Below are positions 36,469 to 44,759 of a stretch of DNA of 64,000 nucleotides, one piece after another; position 1 is the first letter of the stretch, and each line of letters begins with the position of its first letter. The DNA comes from Paludibacteraceae bacterium (GTDB lineage: Bacteria > Bacteroidota > Bacteroidia > Bacteroidales > Paludibacteraceae): the NCBI GenBank assembly GCA_017391525.1, contig JAFOYE010000007.1, positions 38,268-102,267 on the forward strand. The letters are read 5' to 3'. A program made the position numbers and the translations under genes. Below the pieces are notes generated by a model. It worked only from the letters and a program-made list of their open reading frames with translations, made no database searches and was not told the DNA's origin.

Positions 36469-37207
36469 TCTGCTTGGCGCGGTCGTTGATGATTTGTTGG
36501 TCACCTTCTGGAGTCAATTTAGCTTCACCTTTGCGATAATAATATATCATACCATATGCTTGGCATTTTTGAAGTTTGGCATATGGCAATTCGTCTTTGT
36601 AAAAATTCTCTACCTGATCCCACATGTCTAGTATGATTGTGTCTACTTTTGCGCGCATATCCTCTATGTTTTCATAAGAACGGTTATGCGTTTTTTTGTG
36701 CAATTTGTGAGTGGTGTAGTGCTCTTTGAATATATTGTAGTGTACTTGAACCTTGTTGATGGCAGGGTTGTAGATTGGAAAACCTCCTTGACTAGTACGT
36801 GCTTGTTCGCCTTCAATAATATTCTTACCCCATTCGAGTAATTTTTCTTCGGTACTCAAATCAGGCAGTGTGTGACTACTAGGGTCTAAATGATAGAGCT
36901 CCTTTTGCGCTTTCTTGATTTCCCCTCGGATAGCCGCTAAGTTGAGTACTTGGATGAAGTGCGAAATGTACATACGTGCGTTGCGCACTTTGTGTCGGTA
37001 TTGTTTGTTGTCCGATACTTTGCTGTCAAAATTAGCTTGGTATTGGGCGACTTGATTCTCAAAAAGCATTAAAAATCGTTGTGCTTCATTGATAGCACGA
37101 TAGTTAATGGCTTGATGTTTGAAGTCTACCTCTCCTGAGCGAAAGATAGCTTGTTTGAGAGCTCTTAATCGTGCTTGATCTGTTTTAGGTAGTCGACGAT
37201 ATGGCAT
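36437..37207 (-). CDS. Conserved-looking hypothetical protein
   Basis: 256 residues starting MPYRRLPKTDQARLRALKQAI. No signal peptide or membrane segment. It is mostly helical, rich in Gln, Lys and Tyr, with a middle stretch YNPAINKVQVHYNIFKEHY and an acidic-basic C-terminus. It ends in KLEWSETEE. I recognise it as the sort of protein found next to housekeeping genes in Bacteroidales, but know no function. It is the last gene of the ddl - polyprenyl synthase - this gene unit (gaps 22 and 20 bases) and its tail overlaps the cyclo-ligase gene. Confidence 0.75.
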   Translation of the reverse strand: MPYRRLPKTDQARLRALKQAIFRSGEVDFKHQAINYRAINEAQRFLMLFENQVAQYQANFDSKVSDNKQYRHKVRNARMYISHFIQVLNLAAIRGEIKKAQKELYHLDPSSHTLPDLSTEEKLLEWGKNIIEGEQARTSQGGFPIYNPAINKVQVHYNIFKEHYTTHKLHKKTHNRSYENIEDMRAKVDTIILDMWDQVENFYKDELPYAKLQKCQAYGMIYYYRKGEAKLTPEGDQQIINDRAKQTKLEWSETEE

Positions 37208-37227
37208 AGGATATAAATTAAAGTAGT

Positions 37228-38175
37228 TTACGAATTTCTAGTGTTAAGTTTATTGGCTAGTTGGCGCAAATGCTCTGTTGCCTGATTTTGTGGTAACAGC
37301 TTGAGTAGATGTAGTGCTTGGGTGGTGTGTTGCTCTACAGCTTCTTCGCATTTAGTGCGAGTGCCAACTTGCTCGTATAAAACTTTGACTGCAGCTATTT
37401 TTTCGGTGTTGTCTAATAGTGTTTGTGAGAACCATTGTTCTAACTCCTTGCGGGTAGCAGAGTCAGCCAATTGCATAGCTGTGAGTGCAACGAAAGTCTT
37501 TTTGTTGCAAGATATATCTCCTCCCACTGCCTTACCGAAAGTTTCTGGATTACCCCAAACATCAAGGATGTCGTCTTGGATTTGGAAGGCTAGTCCAATA
37601 TGGATACCAAACTCATATAGCATGTCTTGTTGCTCGGCGCTAGCATCTGCGATATAAGATCCCATCTTTAGTGCTGTAGCCAATAGTACCGCAGTTTTGA
37701 GGCGAATCATCTTGAGGTATTCCTCAATAGTAACATGCGCTTGGCTCTCAAAATCAACGTCGTATTGCTGCCCCTCGCAAATCTCGGTAGCCATCTTGTT
37801 GAAGAGTTGCAAGATGGTTGGCAGCTTGTCTGCTGGAACACCTGAAAGTAGTTTGTATGCTTCTATCAACATTTGATCCCCAGAGAGGATAGCGGTATTC
37901 TCATTCCATTTGACATGAACTGTTGGACGACCGCGGCGCACTTCGGCGTGATCCATCACATCGTCGTGAAGAAGTGTGAAGTTATGAAATACTTCCAATG
38001 CCATAGCTGCAGGGGCAATTTCCTCAGCTTTGCCGCCAAAGAGTTCGCAAGCAATCATTGCTAGTTGTGGGCGCACGCGTTTGCCTCCTGCCGCCAGGGT
38101 GTATTCAATAGGCTCGTACAAACCATATGGCTCACGCTTCCAATTGAGTTGTAATATCTCGCTATTAATATCCAT
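37228..38175 (-). CDS. Polyprenyl synthetase, probably short chain (farnesyl/geranylgeranyl type)
   Basis: 315 residues. First Asp-rich motif LLHDDVMDHAEVRRG, preceded by the bulky residues VFHNFT (Phe five residues before the motif), and second motif QDDILDVWG. The bulky residues and LAAGGKRVRPQL resemble farnesyl or geranylgeranyl diphosphate synthases. It probably supplies precursors to the long-chain synthase at 33352. Middle gene of the ddl unit. Confidence 0.9.
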   Translation of the reverse strand: MDINSEILQLNWKREPYGLYEPIEYTLAAGGKRVRPQLAMIACELFGGKAEEIAPAAMALEVFHNFTLLHDDVMDHAEVRRGRPTVHVKWNENTAILSGDQMLIEAYKLLSGVPADKLPTILQLFNKMATEICEGQQYDVDFESQAHVTIEEYLKMIRLKTAVLLATALKMGSYIADASAEQQDMLYEFGIHIGLAFQIQDDILDVWGNPETFGKAVGGDISCNKKTFVALTAMQLADSATRKELEQWFSQTLLDNTEKIAAVKVLYEQVGTRTKCEEAVEQHTTQALHLLKLLPQNQATEHLRQLANKLNTRNS

Positions 38176-38183
38176 ATCTGTAT

Positions 38184-38217
38184 GGTAGTTCAGGAGTTTA
38201 GTAGTTCAGGAGTTGAT
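38184..38217. repeat. AGTTCAGGAGTTTAGT microrepeat at the ddl stop
   Basis: Two copies of GTAGTTCAGGAGTT. On the coding strand they supply the last codons of ddl (the DQLLNY end) and its TAA stop. Confidence 0.75.
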
Positions 38218-39229
38218 CTTCAATGATTTCACTCAGCACCTGACCAATATTCAATCCTGCGGCACGCACTTGTTGTGGGATAAAGGATGTGGCGGTCATA
38301 CCCGGTGTGGTATTCACCTCTAGGAGGTTGATCTCTAGCCTTTCGCCTTTCGCCTCATCGCCTGTCAATATATAATCTACACGGATGATGCCCTTGCAGC
38401 CCAAGATGTCGTATATCTTCAATGTCATGGCTTGCACTGCATCGCGTACTTCGTCGGGGATACGGGCAGGGGTAATCTCGTCCACCTGACCATTGTACTT
38501 GGCGTCGTAATCAAAGAACTCGTTGCTTGTCACTACTTCGGTAATAGGGAAAGCGACAGCTTTGTTTTTGGTCTTGTAGGCACCGCAAGTGATCTCAATA
38601 CCCTTCATAAATGCCTCGCAAATCACCTCATCGCCTTCGGCGAATGCTTTCTTGATGGCGGGTTCCACTTCCTCCAATGTCTTCACCTTAGTCACTCCAA
38701 AAGAGGAACCGCCTACGTTGGTTTTGATAAAACATGGTAATCCCACTATATTGAGGATATCGGATATTGGATGTTGGCTATTGGATTTGCGCAGCAAAAC
38801 GCTCTCCGCCACTTTGACGCCAAAGCCTTTCAGGTAGTGATTGCAAGTGTACTTGTTGAAAGTCATGGCAGCTGCCAATACGCCGCAACAAGAGTATGGG
38901 AGACCAATCATGTCTAGGTAGCCTTGCAACACACCGTTCTCGCCGGGTGTACCGTGAATAGTGATGTACGCGAAGTCAAAACTGTGTTTAACGCCGTTGT
39001 AGGTGTACGAAAAGTCATTCTTATCGATCTTTGCCCACTCATCTTGATTCTTGGCTCCTGGTTCTTGGTTCTTTATCTGGGCTTTCCAGTCGTTACCTCG
39101 TAGGAGAACGATGGTAGTGGTGTATTGTTTTTGGTCGGCTAAGAAAGACTCTATGCCCGCTGCGCTACGCAGCGATACCTCGTATTCGGAGCTATCTCCT
39201 CCTGCTATGATGGCTATATTTCGTTTCAT
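38198..39229 (-). CDS. ddl: D-alanine--D-alanine ligase
   Basis: 343 residues from ATG 39229 (MKRNIAIIAGGDSSEYEVS). ATP-grasp enzyme joining two D-Ala for peptidoglycan. Motifs: AGGDSSEYEVS, HGTPGENG, NKYTCNHYL, IKTNVGGSSFGV, CEAFMKG, IIRVDYIL and LLEVNTTPGMT. Three in-frame low-complexity strings lie in variable loops: residues 51-63 (KNQEPGAKNQ), 147-158 (KSNSQHPISDI) and 289-297 (GDEAKGERL). Its own promoter precedes it (39256-39287). A microrepeat encodes the C-terminus. Confidence 0.95.
   Translation of the reverse strand: MKRNIAIIAGGDSSEYEVSLRSAAGIESFLADQKQYTTTIVLLRGNDWKAQIKNQEPGAKNQDEWAKIDKNDFSYTYNGVKHSFDFAYITIHGTPGENGVLQGYLDMIGLPYSCCGVLAAAMTFNKYTCNHYLKGFGVKVAESVLLRKSNSQHPISDILNIVGLPCFIKTNVGGSSFGVTKVKTLEEVEPAIKKAFAEGDEVICEAFMKGIEITCGAYKTKNKAVAFPITEVVTSNEFFDYDAKYNGQVDEITPARIPDEVRDAVQAMTLKIYDILGCKGIIRVDYILTGDEAKGERLEINLLEVNTTPGMTATSFIPQQVRAAGLNIGQVLSEIIEDQLLNY
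38338..38364. repeat. In-frame GGCGAAA/GGCGATGA microrepeat in ddl
   Basis: Coding-strand units GGCGATGAGGCGAAAGGCG encode DEAKGER between a conserved strand and the EVNTTPG motif. Same unit type as in recG. Confidence 0.7.
38755..38791. repeat. In-frame GGATATTGG/GGCTATTGG microrepeat in ddl
   Basis: Plus-strand copies GGATATCGG, GGATATTGG, GGATGTTGG and GGCTATTGG encode the SNSQHPISDI segment in a loop before GLPCFIKTN. Confidence 0.75.
39042..39080. repeat. In-frame TCTTGGTTCTTGG microrepeat in ddl
   Basis: Plus-strand copies CTTGATT, CTTGGCTC, CTGGTT, CTTGGTT encode KNQEPGAKNQ, a hydrophilic insert after the first Rossmann-like strands. Confidence 0.75.
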
Positions 39230-39255
39230 GTTGATGTCGTTGAACAATTTTGCTG

Positions 39256-39287
39256 CAAAGTTACAACAAAAAATGCACATATGCAAG
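39256..39287 (-). promoter_or_regulatory. Promoter of the ddl unit
   Basis: Minus strand: CTTG (39287-39284), 20 bases, TAACTTTG (39263-39256). The ATG at 39229 follows 26 bases later. Confidence 0.8.
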
Positions 39288-39297
39288 CGAAGCGAGA

Positions 39298-39422
39298 AAA
39301 TATTATAAGAAAAAATAGATTTTATCTATTTGTACTGATATTATCTCACTACGGGAGCTTGCTCATGATAGTGAGATTGATAGCAAGTACAAGCAGGCGT
39401 AGCCAATTTTCTTATAATATTT
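39298..39422. repeat. Large nested palindrome, 125 bases
   Basis: Outer arms AAATATTATAAGAAAA (39298-39313) and TTTTCTTATAATATTT (39407-39422) are perfect 16-base inverted repeats. Inside are TTGTACT against AGTACAA, then ATCTCACTA against TAGTGAGAT, then GAGC against GCTC at the centre. It could fold into one long rod-like hairpin. MITE-like element or structured RNA; no open frame. The remainder, 39423-39699, shows two small hairpins (near 39544 and 39559) and no supported gene. Confidence 0.7.
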
Positions 39423-39699
39423 CGAGCGTGCTGTAATATGGGCTGCATGATGCGAAAGTAATTACGAGGGAATGCGAAGCAGGCAGATGTTCGAAGTTAC
39501 AACCAAAACATATATGCAAGTGTTGTGCGTATTATTTTCAAAAAAGATAGATGAAGCTATCTTATGTCCTACATGGTACATAAGAGAAGAGGCTGTGTGT
39601 CGTTGTCAGAGGATAGTGAGTGATGATAATTCTGAACTATCAAAAGTTGTGTTTTTTTTGCATAAAAAACGACTTTTCACGTTTTTTTTTTCAAAAATA

Positions 39700-39731
39700 T
39701 TTGCTCTATTGAAAGTTTTTTTGTACTTTTG
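39700..39731 (+). promoter_or_regulatory. Promoter of the second orphan ATPase
   Basis: TTTG (39700-39703), 20 bases, TACTTTTG (39724-39731), directly upstream of the three operator-like motifs. Confidence 0.8.
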
Positions 39732-39741
39732 CGGCAAAATT

Positions 39742-39823
39742 AACTTTCAAAAGTAAAATATTGCACTAAAAATTTACTTTTCAAAGTTAAAAACATTGCA
39801 TATTATTGATATTGAAAAGTAAA
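39742..39823 (+). promoter_or_regulatory. Three AAAAGTAAA operator-like motifs before the second ATPase
   Basis: AACTTTCAAAAGTAAA (39742-39757) and TTTACTTTTCAAAGTT (39773-39788) form an inverted repeat with one mismatch. TTGAAAAGTAAA (39812-39823) is a third copy touching the start codon region. They lie between the promoter and the ATG, as expected of an autoregulatory operator. Confidence 0.65.
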
Positions 39824-39826
39824 AAC

Positions 39827-41026
39827 ATGGAACAATTAATCACTTATTTCCACAGATTGCTGAAGCAGTATTCGCAATTTGGTCAGATGCGTTATTTGTA
39901 TGATGAGATCAATTGGGCTAATCGTTTGATTTTAATTCGTGGTCCTAAAGGGTCAGGAAAAACAACTATGATTATGCAGCATATTCAGCGAACATTTCCT
40001 GATAAAAGTAAAGTTCTATATTGTTCAGTTGATCATATGTGGTTTGCTTCCAATACTTTGCTTGATTTAGCTGAGTATGCCTACACACACGGAATAAGTC
40101 ATTTGTTCCTTGATGAGATCCATAGGTATAATAATTGGGCACAAGAGTTGAAAAACATTTACGATTCATACCCAGATATTTATGTTGTTGTAACAGGTAG
40201 TAATGCTTTGGACATTATTCGTCAGGTGTATGATCTATCTCGCCGTTGTCGAGTATATACAATGCACGGATTAAGTTTTCGCGAGTATCTTAAACTGGAA
40301 GGAGTGGCTGATTTGCCAAGCTACTCATTAGAAGATATTATAACTCGTCATTTGGAGATATGTCGCGATATTACTATTCAACAGGATATCAAAGTACTGC
40401 TTCATTTTGAGAAATATATTAAGGAGGGTTATTATCCTTTTTATCGCGACGACACCACGAATTATAACGATCGACTGAGTCAAGTGATTGATACTATCAT
40501 CTTTAATGAGATTCCCGCTGTTTCCAATTTGGAATATGAGTCGGTATATAAGGTAAAACCACTACTTGCCATTTTAGCGCAACAAAATCCATATACTTTA
40601 AATATTTCATCGCTCTGTAAATCGCTTAATGTATCGCGTAATGTGCTACTCAAATTGATCGATTTGTTAGACAAAGCTGCGCTGATACGCCGCTTGTATG
40701 CAGAATCTGAGAGTTGGGGGCAGATTAATAAACCAGAGAAGATATTGTTTGAAAATACAAACTTGATGTATGCGCTATCGCCAAACGCTGATGTGGGTAC
40801 ATTGCGTGAAACATTCTGCGCTTCCATGTTAGTCAAAGGGTATAAGATATCCATGCCACAAAAGGGAGATATTCTTGTAGATAACCACTATCTATTTGAG
40901 GTAGGCGGTAAGAATAAGAATCACAAGCAAATTGCTAATATCCCTAATAGTTATGTTGTAGCAGACAATATTGATATTGGTTTTGAAAATAAGATTCCTC
41001 TTTGGCTATTTGGCTTTTTGTATTAA
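39827..41026 (+). CDS. Second orphan AAA ATPase (DUF4143-like family)
   Basis: 399 residues from ATG 39827. A TTG seven codons upstream is the only other candidate. Walker A is GPKGSGKTT (39-47), with the Walker B-like LFLDEIHRYNNW, sensor VVTGSNALDI and YTMHGLSFREYL, the usual order in this family. A winged-helix-like region contains LNVSRNVLLKLIDLLDKAALI. The C-terminal nuclease-like segment is weak (GDILVDNHYLFEVGGKNK). It is only distantly related to the copy at 7491. Monocistronic, with a repeated operator. Function of the family unproven. Confidence 0.88.
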   Translation: MEQLITYFHRLLKQYSQFGQMRYLYDEINWANRLILIRGPKGSGKTTMIMQHIQRTFPDKSKVLYCSVDHMWFASNTLLDLAEYAYTHGISHLFLDEIHRYNNWAQELKNIYDSYPDIYVVVTGSNALDIIRQVYDLSRRCRVYTMHGLSFREYLKLEGVADLPSYSLEDIITRHLEICRDITIQQDIKVLLHFEKYIKEGYYPFYRDDTTNYNDRLSQVIDTIIFNEIPAVSNLEYESVYKVKPLLAILAQQNPYTLNISSLCKSLNVSRNVLLKLIDLLDKAALIRRLYAESESWGQINKPEKILFENTNLMYALSPNADVGTLRETFCASMLVKGYKISMPQKGDILVDNHYLFEVGGKNKNHKQIANIPNSYVVADNIDIGFENKIPLWLFGFLY

Positions 41027-41079
41027 TGCCAGATATTCTACAAAGTTCCCTGCGGGTTTCGGGAGCATCATAGGAGATC

Positions 41080-41103
41080 TGTGGGAGATCTATGGGCTTT
41101 CGG
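41080..41103. repeat. GGAGATCT direct repeat
   Basis: GGAGATCTGTG and GGAGATCTATG in tandem, 12 bases apart, in the gap between the ATPase and clpB. A degenerate inverted CCCTT/AAGGG motif near 41141-41170 shares 14 bases with 13030-13043. Confidence 0.5.
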
Positions 41104-41255
41104 TGGTTATTAGGTTTCTAGTTTTCAGTTTTTGTTTTTGCCGAAGGGATACCGAACCCTTGCCGAAGAGGCGCTTGAATACGAGCATTTCAACCTTCAC
41201 CTAACAGGAGGGAATCCTTGTCAAACCAATACAAAGCAATGATTATATTTATGGA

Positions 41256-41302
41256 GATATAGTGCGCTTATTGTCCGTGAATAGTGCGTAATTTACAAGA
41301 GA
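41256..41302. repeat. ATAGTGCGC/ATAGTGCGT microrepeat before clpB
   Basis: A shorter relative of the string at 24330-24394, with the same order of units and the same AATTT..AAGAG end. The two copies lie beside unrelated genes. Confidence 0.65.
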
Positions 41303-41344
41303 AAAGCAGGTGATTTGTCTAAATTAGACTAGAAACATAATGAG

Positions 41345-41363
41345 GACTGCCAAAATGTCAGTC
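41345..41363 (+). promoter_or_regulatory. Inverted repeat GACTGCCA-AAA-TGTCAGTC upstream of clpB
   Basis: Two 8-base arms around 3 A, one mismatch. It lies about 95 bases before the clpB start and is a candidate heat-shock operator. It does not match CIRCE. The ClpB context is the only support for that role. No TTTG-N20-TAnnTTTG promoter was found here. Confidence 0.45.
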
Positions 41364-41401
41364 TACGGGGTTTGGTATGAGATTTGTCTATCACCTAATA
41401 A

Positions 41402-41441
41402 CGACCTTAAAGTCCTTAATGACCTTAATGTCCTTAACTTT
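41402..41441. repeat. CCTTAATGA/CCTTAATGT microrepeat in the clpB leader
   Basis: Four units ACCTTAAAGT, CCTTAATG, ACCTTAATGT, CCTTAAC just before the clpB start codon. Another low-complexity string at a gene boundary. Confidence 0.65.
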
Positions 41442-41457
41442 CAAAAAAACAACCACT

Positions 41458-43581
41458 ATGAATACAATGAACAACAAAACCGAAAACCTACAAAAGTTCG
41501 CTATCAACCTTTGCGAACGTGCCCAACAGGGCAAACTCGACCCTGTGATTGGTCGTGACGACGAGATTCGTCGCGTGCTACAAATCCTCTCACGTCGTAC
41601 CAAAAACAACCCTATCCTCATCGGCGAGCCTGGTGTGGGTAAGACCGCTATTGTGGAGGGTTTGGCGCATCGTATTATTCGTGGCGATGTGCCTGAGAAC
41701 CTCAAAAAGAAACAAATCTACTCCCTTGATATGGGTGCGCTGATTGCTGGTGCAAAGTACCAAGGTGAGTTTGAGGAGCGCCTCAAGGGTGTCATCACGG
41801 AGGTGACTAGTGCGGCGGGCGAGATTATCCTATTTATAGATGAGATACACACGCTTGTGGGCGCGGGTAAGAGTAGCGGTGCGATGGATGCGGCTAATAT
41901 CCTGAAACCTGCTTTGGCACGTGGCGAGTTGCGTGCCGTGGGTGCGACCACCTTGGATGAGTATCAGAAATACTTCGAGACGGACAAAGCCCTTGAGCGT
42001 CGTTTTCAGATGGTGATGGTGGATGAGCCCGATGAGGCAGCAACCATCTCTATTCTGCGTGGACTGAAAGAGCGCTACGAGACCCACCACAAAGTGCGTA
42101 TCAAAGACGATGCGCTCATTGCTGCGGTGACGTTATCAACTCGCTATATATCGGATCGTTTCTTGCCGGATAAGGCCATTGACCTGGTGGACGAGGCAGC
42201 GGCTAAACTGCGCCTAGAGGTGGACTCTAAGCCCGAAGAACTGGATAACCTCAACCGCCAGATCATGCAATTGCAGATTGAGCGCGAGGCCATCAAGAAA
42301 GAGCATGACAAAGCTAAACTTGCTACCATCGAGGAGCAACTAAGTCAGCTGCAAACCGCAGCGAAGGAAATGAATGCTCGTTGGGAGCAGGAGAAAGGCT
42401 ATGTGGCTACTATTCAAAACGAGAAAGCGCGCATCGAACAGATGAAACACGAAGCAGAGGTTGCAGAACGAGAAGGCAACTACGGCAAAGTGGCAGAACT
42501 CCGCTACGGCAAGATACAACAGGCTGAGGACAATATCAAAGCGGCGCAAGAAGCTTTGCATGCAATGCAAGGTGAGAGCCTGATCAAGGAGGAAGTGGAC
42601 GAGGATGATATTGCCGAGATTGTGGCTCGTTGGACGGGTATCCCTGTAACGAAAATGATGCAGTCCGAGCGAGATAAACTCTTGCATCTAGAGGAGGAAC
42701 TGCACAAGCGTGTTGTGGGGCAAGATGAGGCTATTCAGGCAGTTAGTGATGCTATTCGTCGTTCTCGTGCGGGTTTGCAAGACCCTAAACGTCCTATCGG
42801 TTCGTTTATATTCTTAGGAACTACGGGCGTAGGTAAAACGGAGTTGGCGAAAGCCTTGGCGGAGTATCTCTTCGATGACGAGAATATGATGACCCGCATT
42901 GATATGTCGGAGTATCAGGAGAAGTTCGCTGCCACCCGATTGATTGGTGCGCCTCCAGGATATGTAGGTTATGATGAGGGTGGACAATTGACCGAAGCTA
43001 TCCGCCGCAAGCCTTATAGCGTGGTGCTGTTTGATGAGATTGAGAAGGCACACCCCGATGTGTTCAATGTGCTTTTGCAAGTGTTGGATGATGGTCGCTT
43101 GACTGACAATAAGGGTCGCACGGTGAACTTCAAGAACACCCTAATCATCTTCACCTCGAACCTCGGCAGCCAACTCATCCGTGAGAATGAGGAGCAAGGC
43201 ATTGATCACGAGAAGACTAGTCAGCAGGTGATGGAACTGTTGAAGCAGACGATTCGCCCTGAGTTCCTCAATCGCATTGATGAGACGATAATGTTCACTC
43301 CGCTCAATGAGAAGCAGATTCGTGATATTGTTGGTTTGCAAATAGAGAGCGTACATAAGATGCTCTTGCAGAGTGGGGTAGATCTGCGTATTACGGACGA
43401 TGCGATTGACTATATCGCTCATGAGGGCTACGATCCTCAGTTCGGCGCTCGCCCTGTGAAGCGTGCGTTGCAGCGATTGGTACTCAACGAACTCAGCAAA
43501 GCTATCATTGCGGGCAAGGTGGACCACCAAAAGCCTGTGATAGTGATGCTTAGAAATGGAGAATTAAAATTTGAAAATTAA
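41458..43581 (+). CDS. clpB: ClpB-type disaggregase lacking the N-terminal domain
   Basis: 707 residues from ATG 41458. NBD1 has Walker [10 protein letters not shown] and Walker [11 protein letters not shown] long coiled-coil middle domain follows (about 250-390, with the ClpB-type Glu/Lys/Gln-rich helices). NBD2 has [24 protein letters not shown] and the SNLGS sensor, then the D2-small domain. The usual ClpB is about 850-870 residues, with a double Clp_N domain of about 145 residues. Here the first conserved residues belong to the NBD1 linker ([13 protein letters not shown]). The resulting size resembles the internally initiated short ClpB of E. coli. It should refold aggregates with DnaK. 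Upstream 41027-41457 is noncoding repeats, with no Clp_N remnant seen. Confidence 0.93.
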   Translation: MNTMNNKTENLQKFAINLCERAQQGKLDPVIGRDDEIRRVLQILSRRTKNNPILIGEPGVGKTAIVEGLAHRIIRGDVPENLKKKQIYSLDMGALIAGAKYQGEFEERLKGVITEVTSAAGEIILFIDEIHTLVGAGKSSGAMDAANILKPALARGELRAVGATTLDEYQKYFETDKALERRFQMVMVDEPDEAATISILRGLKERYETHHKVRIKDDALIAAVTLSTRYISDRFLPDKAIDLVDEAAAKLRLEVDSKPEELDNLNRQIMQLQIEREAIKKEHDKAKLATIEEQLSQLQTAAKEMNARWEQEKGYVATIQNEKARIEQMKHEAEVAEREGNYGKVAELRYGKIQQAEDNIKAAQEALHAMQGESLIKEEVDEDDIAEIVARWTGIPVTKMMQSERDKLLHLEEELHKRVVGQDEAIQAVSDAIRRSRAGLQDPKRPIGSFIFLGTTGVGKTELAKALAEYLFDDENMMTRIDMSEYQEKFAATRLIGAPPGYVGYDEGGQLTEAIRRKPYSVVLFDEIEKAHPDVFNVLLQVLDDGRLTDNKGRTVNFKNTLIIFTSNLGSQLIRENEEQGIDHEKTSQQVMELLKQTIRPEFLNRIDETIMFTPLNEKQIRDIVGLQIESVHKMLLQSGVDLRITDDAIDYIAHEGYDPQFGARPVKRALQRLVLNELSKAIIAGKVDHQKPVIVMLRNGELKFEN

Positions 43582-43630
43582 GGTGCTGATATTAATCTAA
43601 AGTTGCGATATCCAAAAGGAAGATAAAATG

Positions 43631-43672
43631 GCAATCCTAGCGTAAACCTAGCGCTAGGGTTGCTATTTTTTT
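43631..43672 (+). terminator. Terminator after clpB
   Basis: GCAATCCTAGCG (43631-43642) pairs with CGCTAGGGTTGC (43652-43663, one G-U), followed by TATTTTTTT. It touches the 3' end of the convergent permease gene. Confidence 0.88.
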
Positions 43673-44655
43673 AGTACAATCCACAGGATGATAGGAGCGC
43701 CAAATAAGGCACTCATCGTGGAGATAGGAAGCGCATATGTGCTGAGGTTGCAGAGAATGTCGCAGATAAGTAAGATATTGGCTCCGATGAGTGCAGAAGC
43801 AGGAATAGTTAGGCGATGGTTGCTAGTGGTAAGAATACCTCGTGCGATATGTGGTACGGCTACGCCGATGAAGGCAATAGGTCCGCAGAATGCTGTCACA
43901 CTACCAGCCAAAAGACAGGATGCCAACACCAGCATCCAACGGGTGCGTTCTACATTAATTCCCAAACCACGGGCATAGTCCTCTCCCAAGAGCAGACCAT
44001 TGAGTGGTTTGATGAGCATAAGTACGAGGATTGCGGCTATCGCAATACCGATGATGAGCGTAGGTAGTTCGTCCCAACTGACACTGTTGAGCGATCCTAA
44101 TGTCCAGACAATAAAAAGTTTAAGTGAATCTGGATTGGCGAAGTTTTGAATCATATTCACCAATGCGCCAGCTATATTGCCCACCATCATACCTACGATT
44201 AGCAGTGTGATATTGCTGCGGATACGCTTGGCAATGAGCATAACTAGAAGCATTGTTATGAGACAACCAATTATCGCAGAACCACTGATGAGTCCGCTAC
44301 TACTGATTGCTACACCACACATTGTGAGTAGTGCAACTCCTAGGCTTGCACCCGAAGATACACCTAAGATGTAGGGACCGGCTAGAGGATTGCGAAAGAG
44401 CGTTTGCATCATCAATCCCGCTACCGAAAGTGAAGCTCCTGCTAGTATTGCCGTCAGCATCTTTGGTAAACGGATGTGGATGAGGATATTGGCTATTGGC
44501 GATGGGCTATCGGCGATGCTCGAAAGGTCCTCGGAAAACAAGGCGAAGAGACTATCGGGCAAAATCCAATAGGCCGAACCACAGCAGAGATCCAACAGAG
44601 CCACGACCACTAGTAAGAGAGTGAGTCCAACGAATATAAAGGTGTTCTTTTGCAT
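43663..44655 (-). CDS. FecCD/BtuC-type ABC transporter permease
   Basis: 330 residues, about 9-10 membrane segments. Signature IRLPKMLTAILAGASLSVAGLMMQTLFRNPLAGPYILGVSSGASLG, VWTLGSLNSVSWDEL and the C-terminal CGPIAFIGVAVPHIARG, all typical of siderophore, haem or cobalamin importers. The matching ATPase and binding protein are not adjacent. Residues 46-57 (SIADSPSPIANI) are encoded by a low-complexity repeat (44482-44520), just before the conserved IRLP motif. The -7 element lies only 8 bases from the ATG, so the message could be leaderless. Confidence 0.9.
   Translation of the reverse strand: MQKNTFIFVGLTLLLVVVALLDLCCGSAYWILPDSLFALFSEDLSSIADSPSPIANILIHIRLPKMLTAILAGASLSVAGLMMQTLFRNPLAGPYILGVSSGASLGVALLTMCGVAISSSGLISGSAIIGCLITMLLVMLIAKRIRSNITLLIVGMMVGNIAGALVNMIQNFANPDSLKLFIVWTLGSLNSVSWDELPTLIIGIAIAAILVLMLIKPLNGLLLGEDYARGLGINVERTRWMLVLASCLLAGSVTAFCGPIAFIGVAVPHIARGILTTSNHRLTIPASALIGANILLICDILCNLSTYALPISTMSALFGAPIILWIVLKK
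44482..44520. repeat. In-frame GGCTATTGGCGATGG microrepeat in the permease gene
   Basis: Plus-strand units GGATATTGG, GGCTATTGG, GGCGATGG, GGCTATCGG, GGCGATG encode ADSPSPIA-like residues in a periplasmic or N-terminal loop. Unit type shared with recG and ddl. Confidence 0.8.
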
Positions 44656-44663
44656 TTAGAGCG

Positions 44664-44695
44664 CAAAAGTACATAAATTTTTGGATATATGCAAA
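44664..44695 (-). promoter_or_regulatory. Promoter of the FecCD-type permease
   Basis: Minus strand: TTTG (44695-44692), 20 bases, TACTTTTG (44671-44664). Confidence 0.75.
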
Positions 44696-44759
44696 AAAAA
44701 CAGAAAAAGATAGTTGGAAACATGCTATTCTGGCAAAACAATGAAAATATACCAATAAA

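Noticed and set aside
39544-39582. Hairpins AAGATAG/CTATCTT and CTTATGT/ACATAAG as terminators
   Set aside because: The stems are short, the arms overlap each other, and no T-run follows.
39472-39756. 94-codon open frame upstream of the second ATPase
   Set aside because: It overlaps the ATPase promoter and operator, is rich in Phe, Cys and Lys from AT-rich DNA, and has no recognisable feature.
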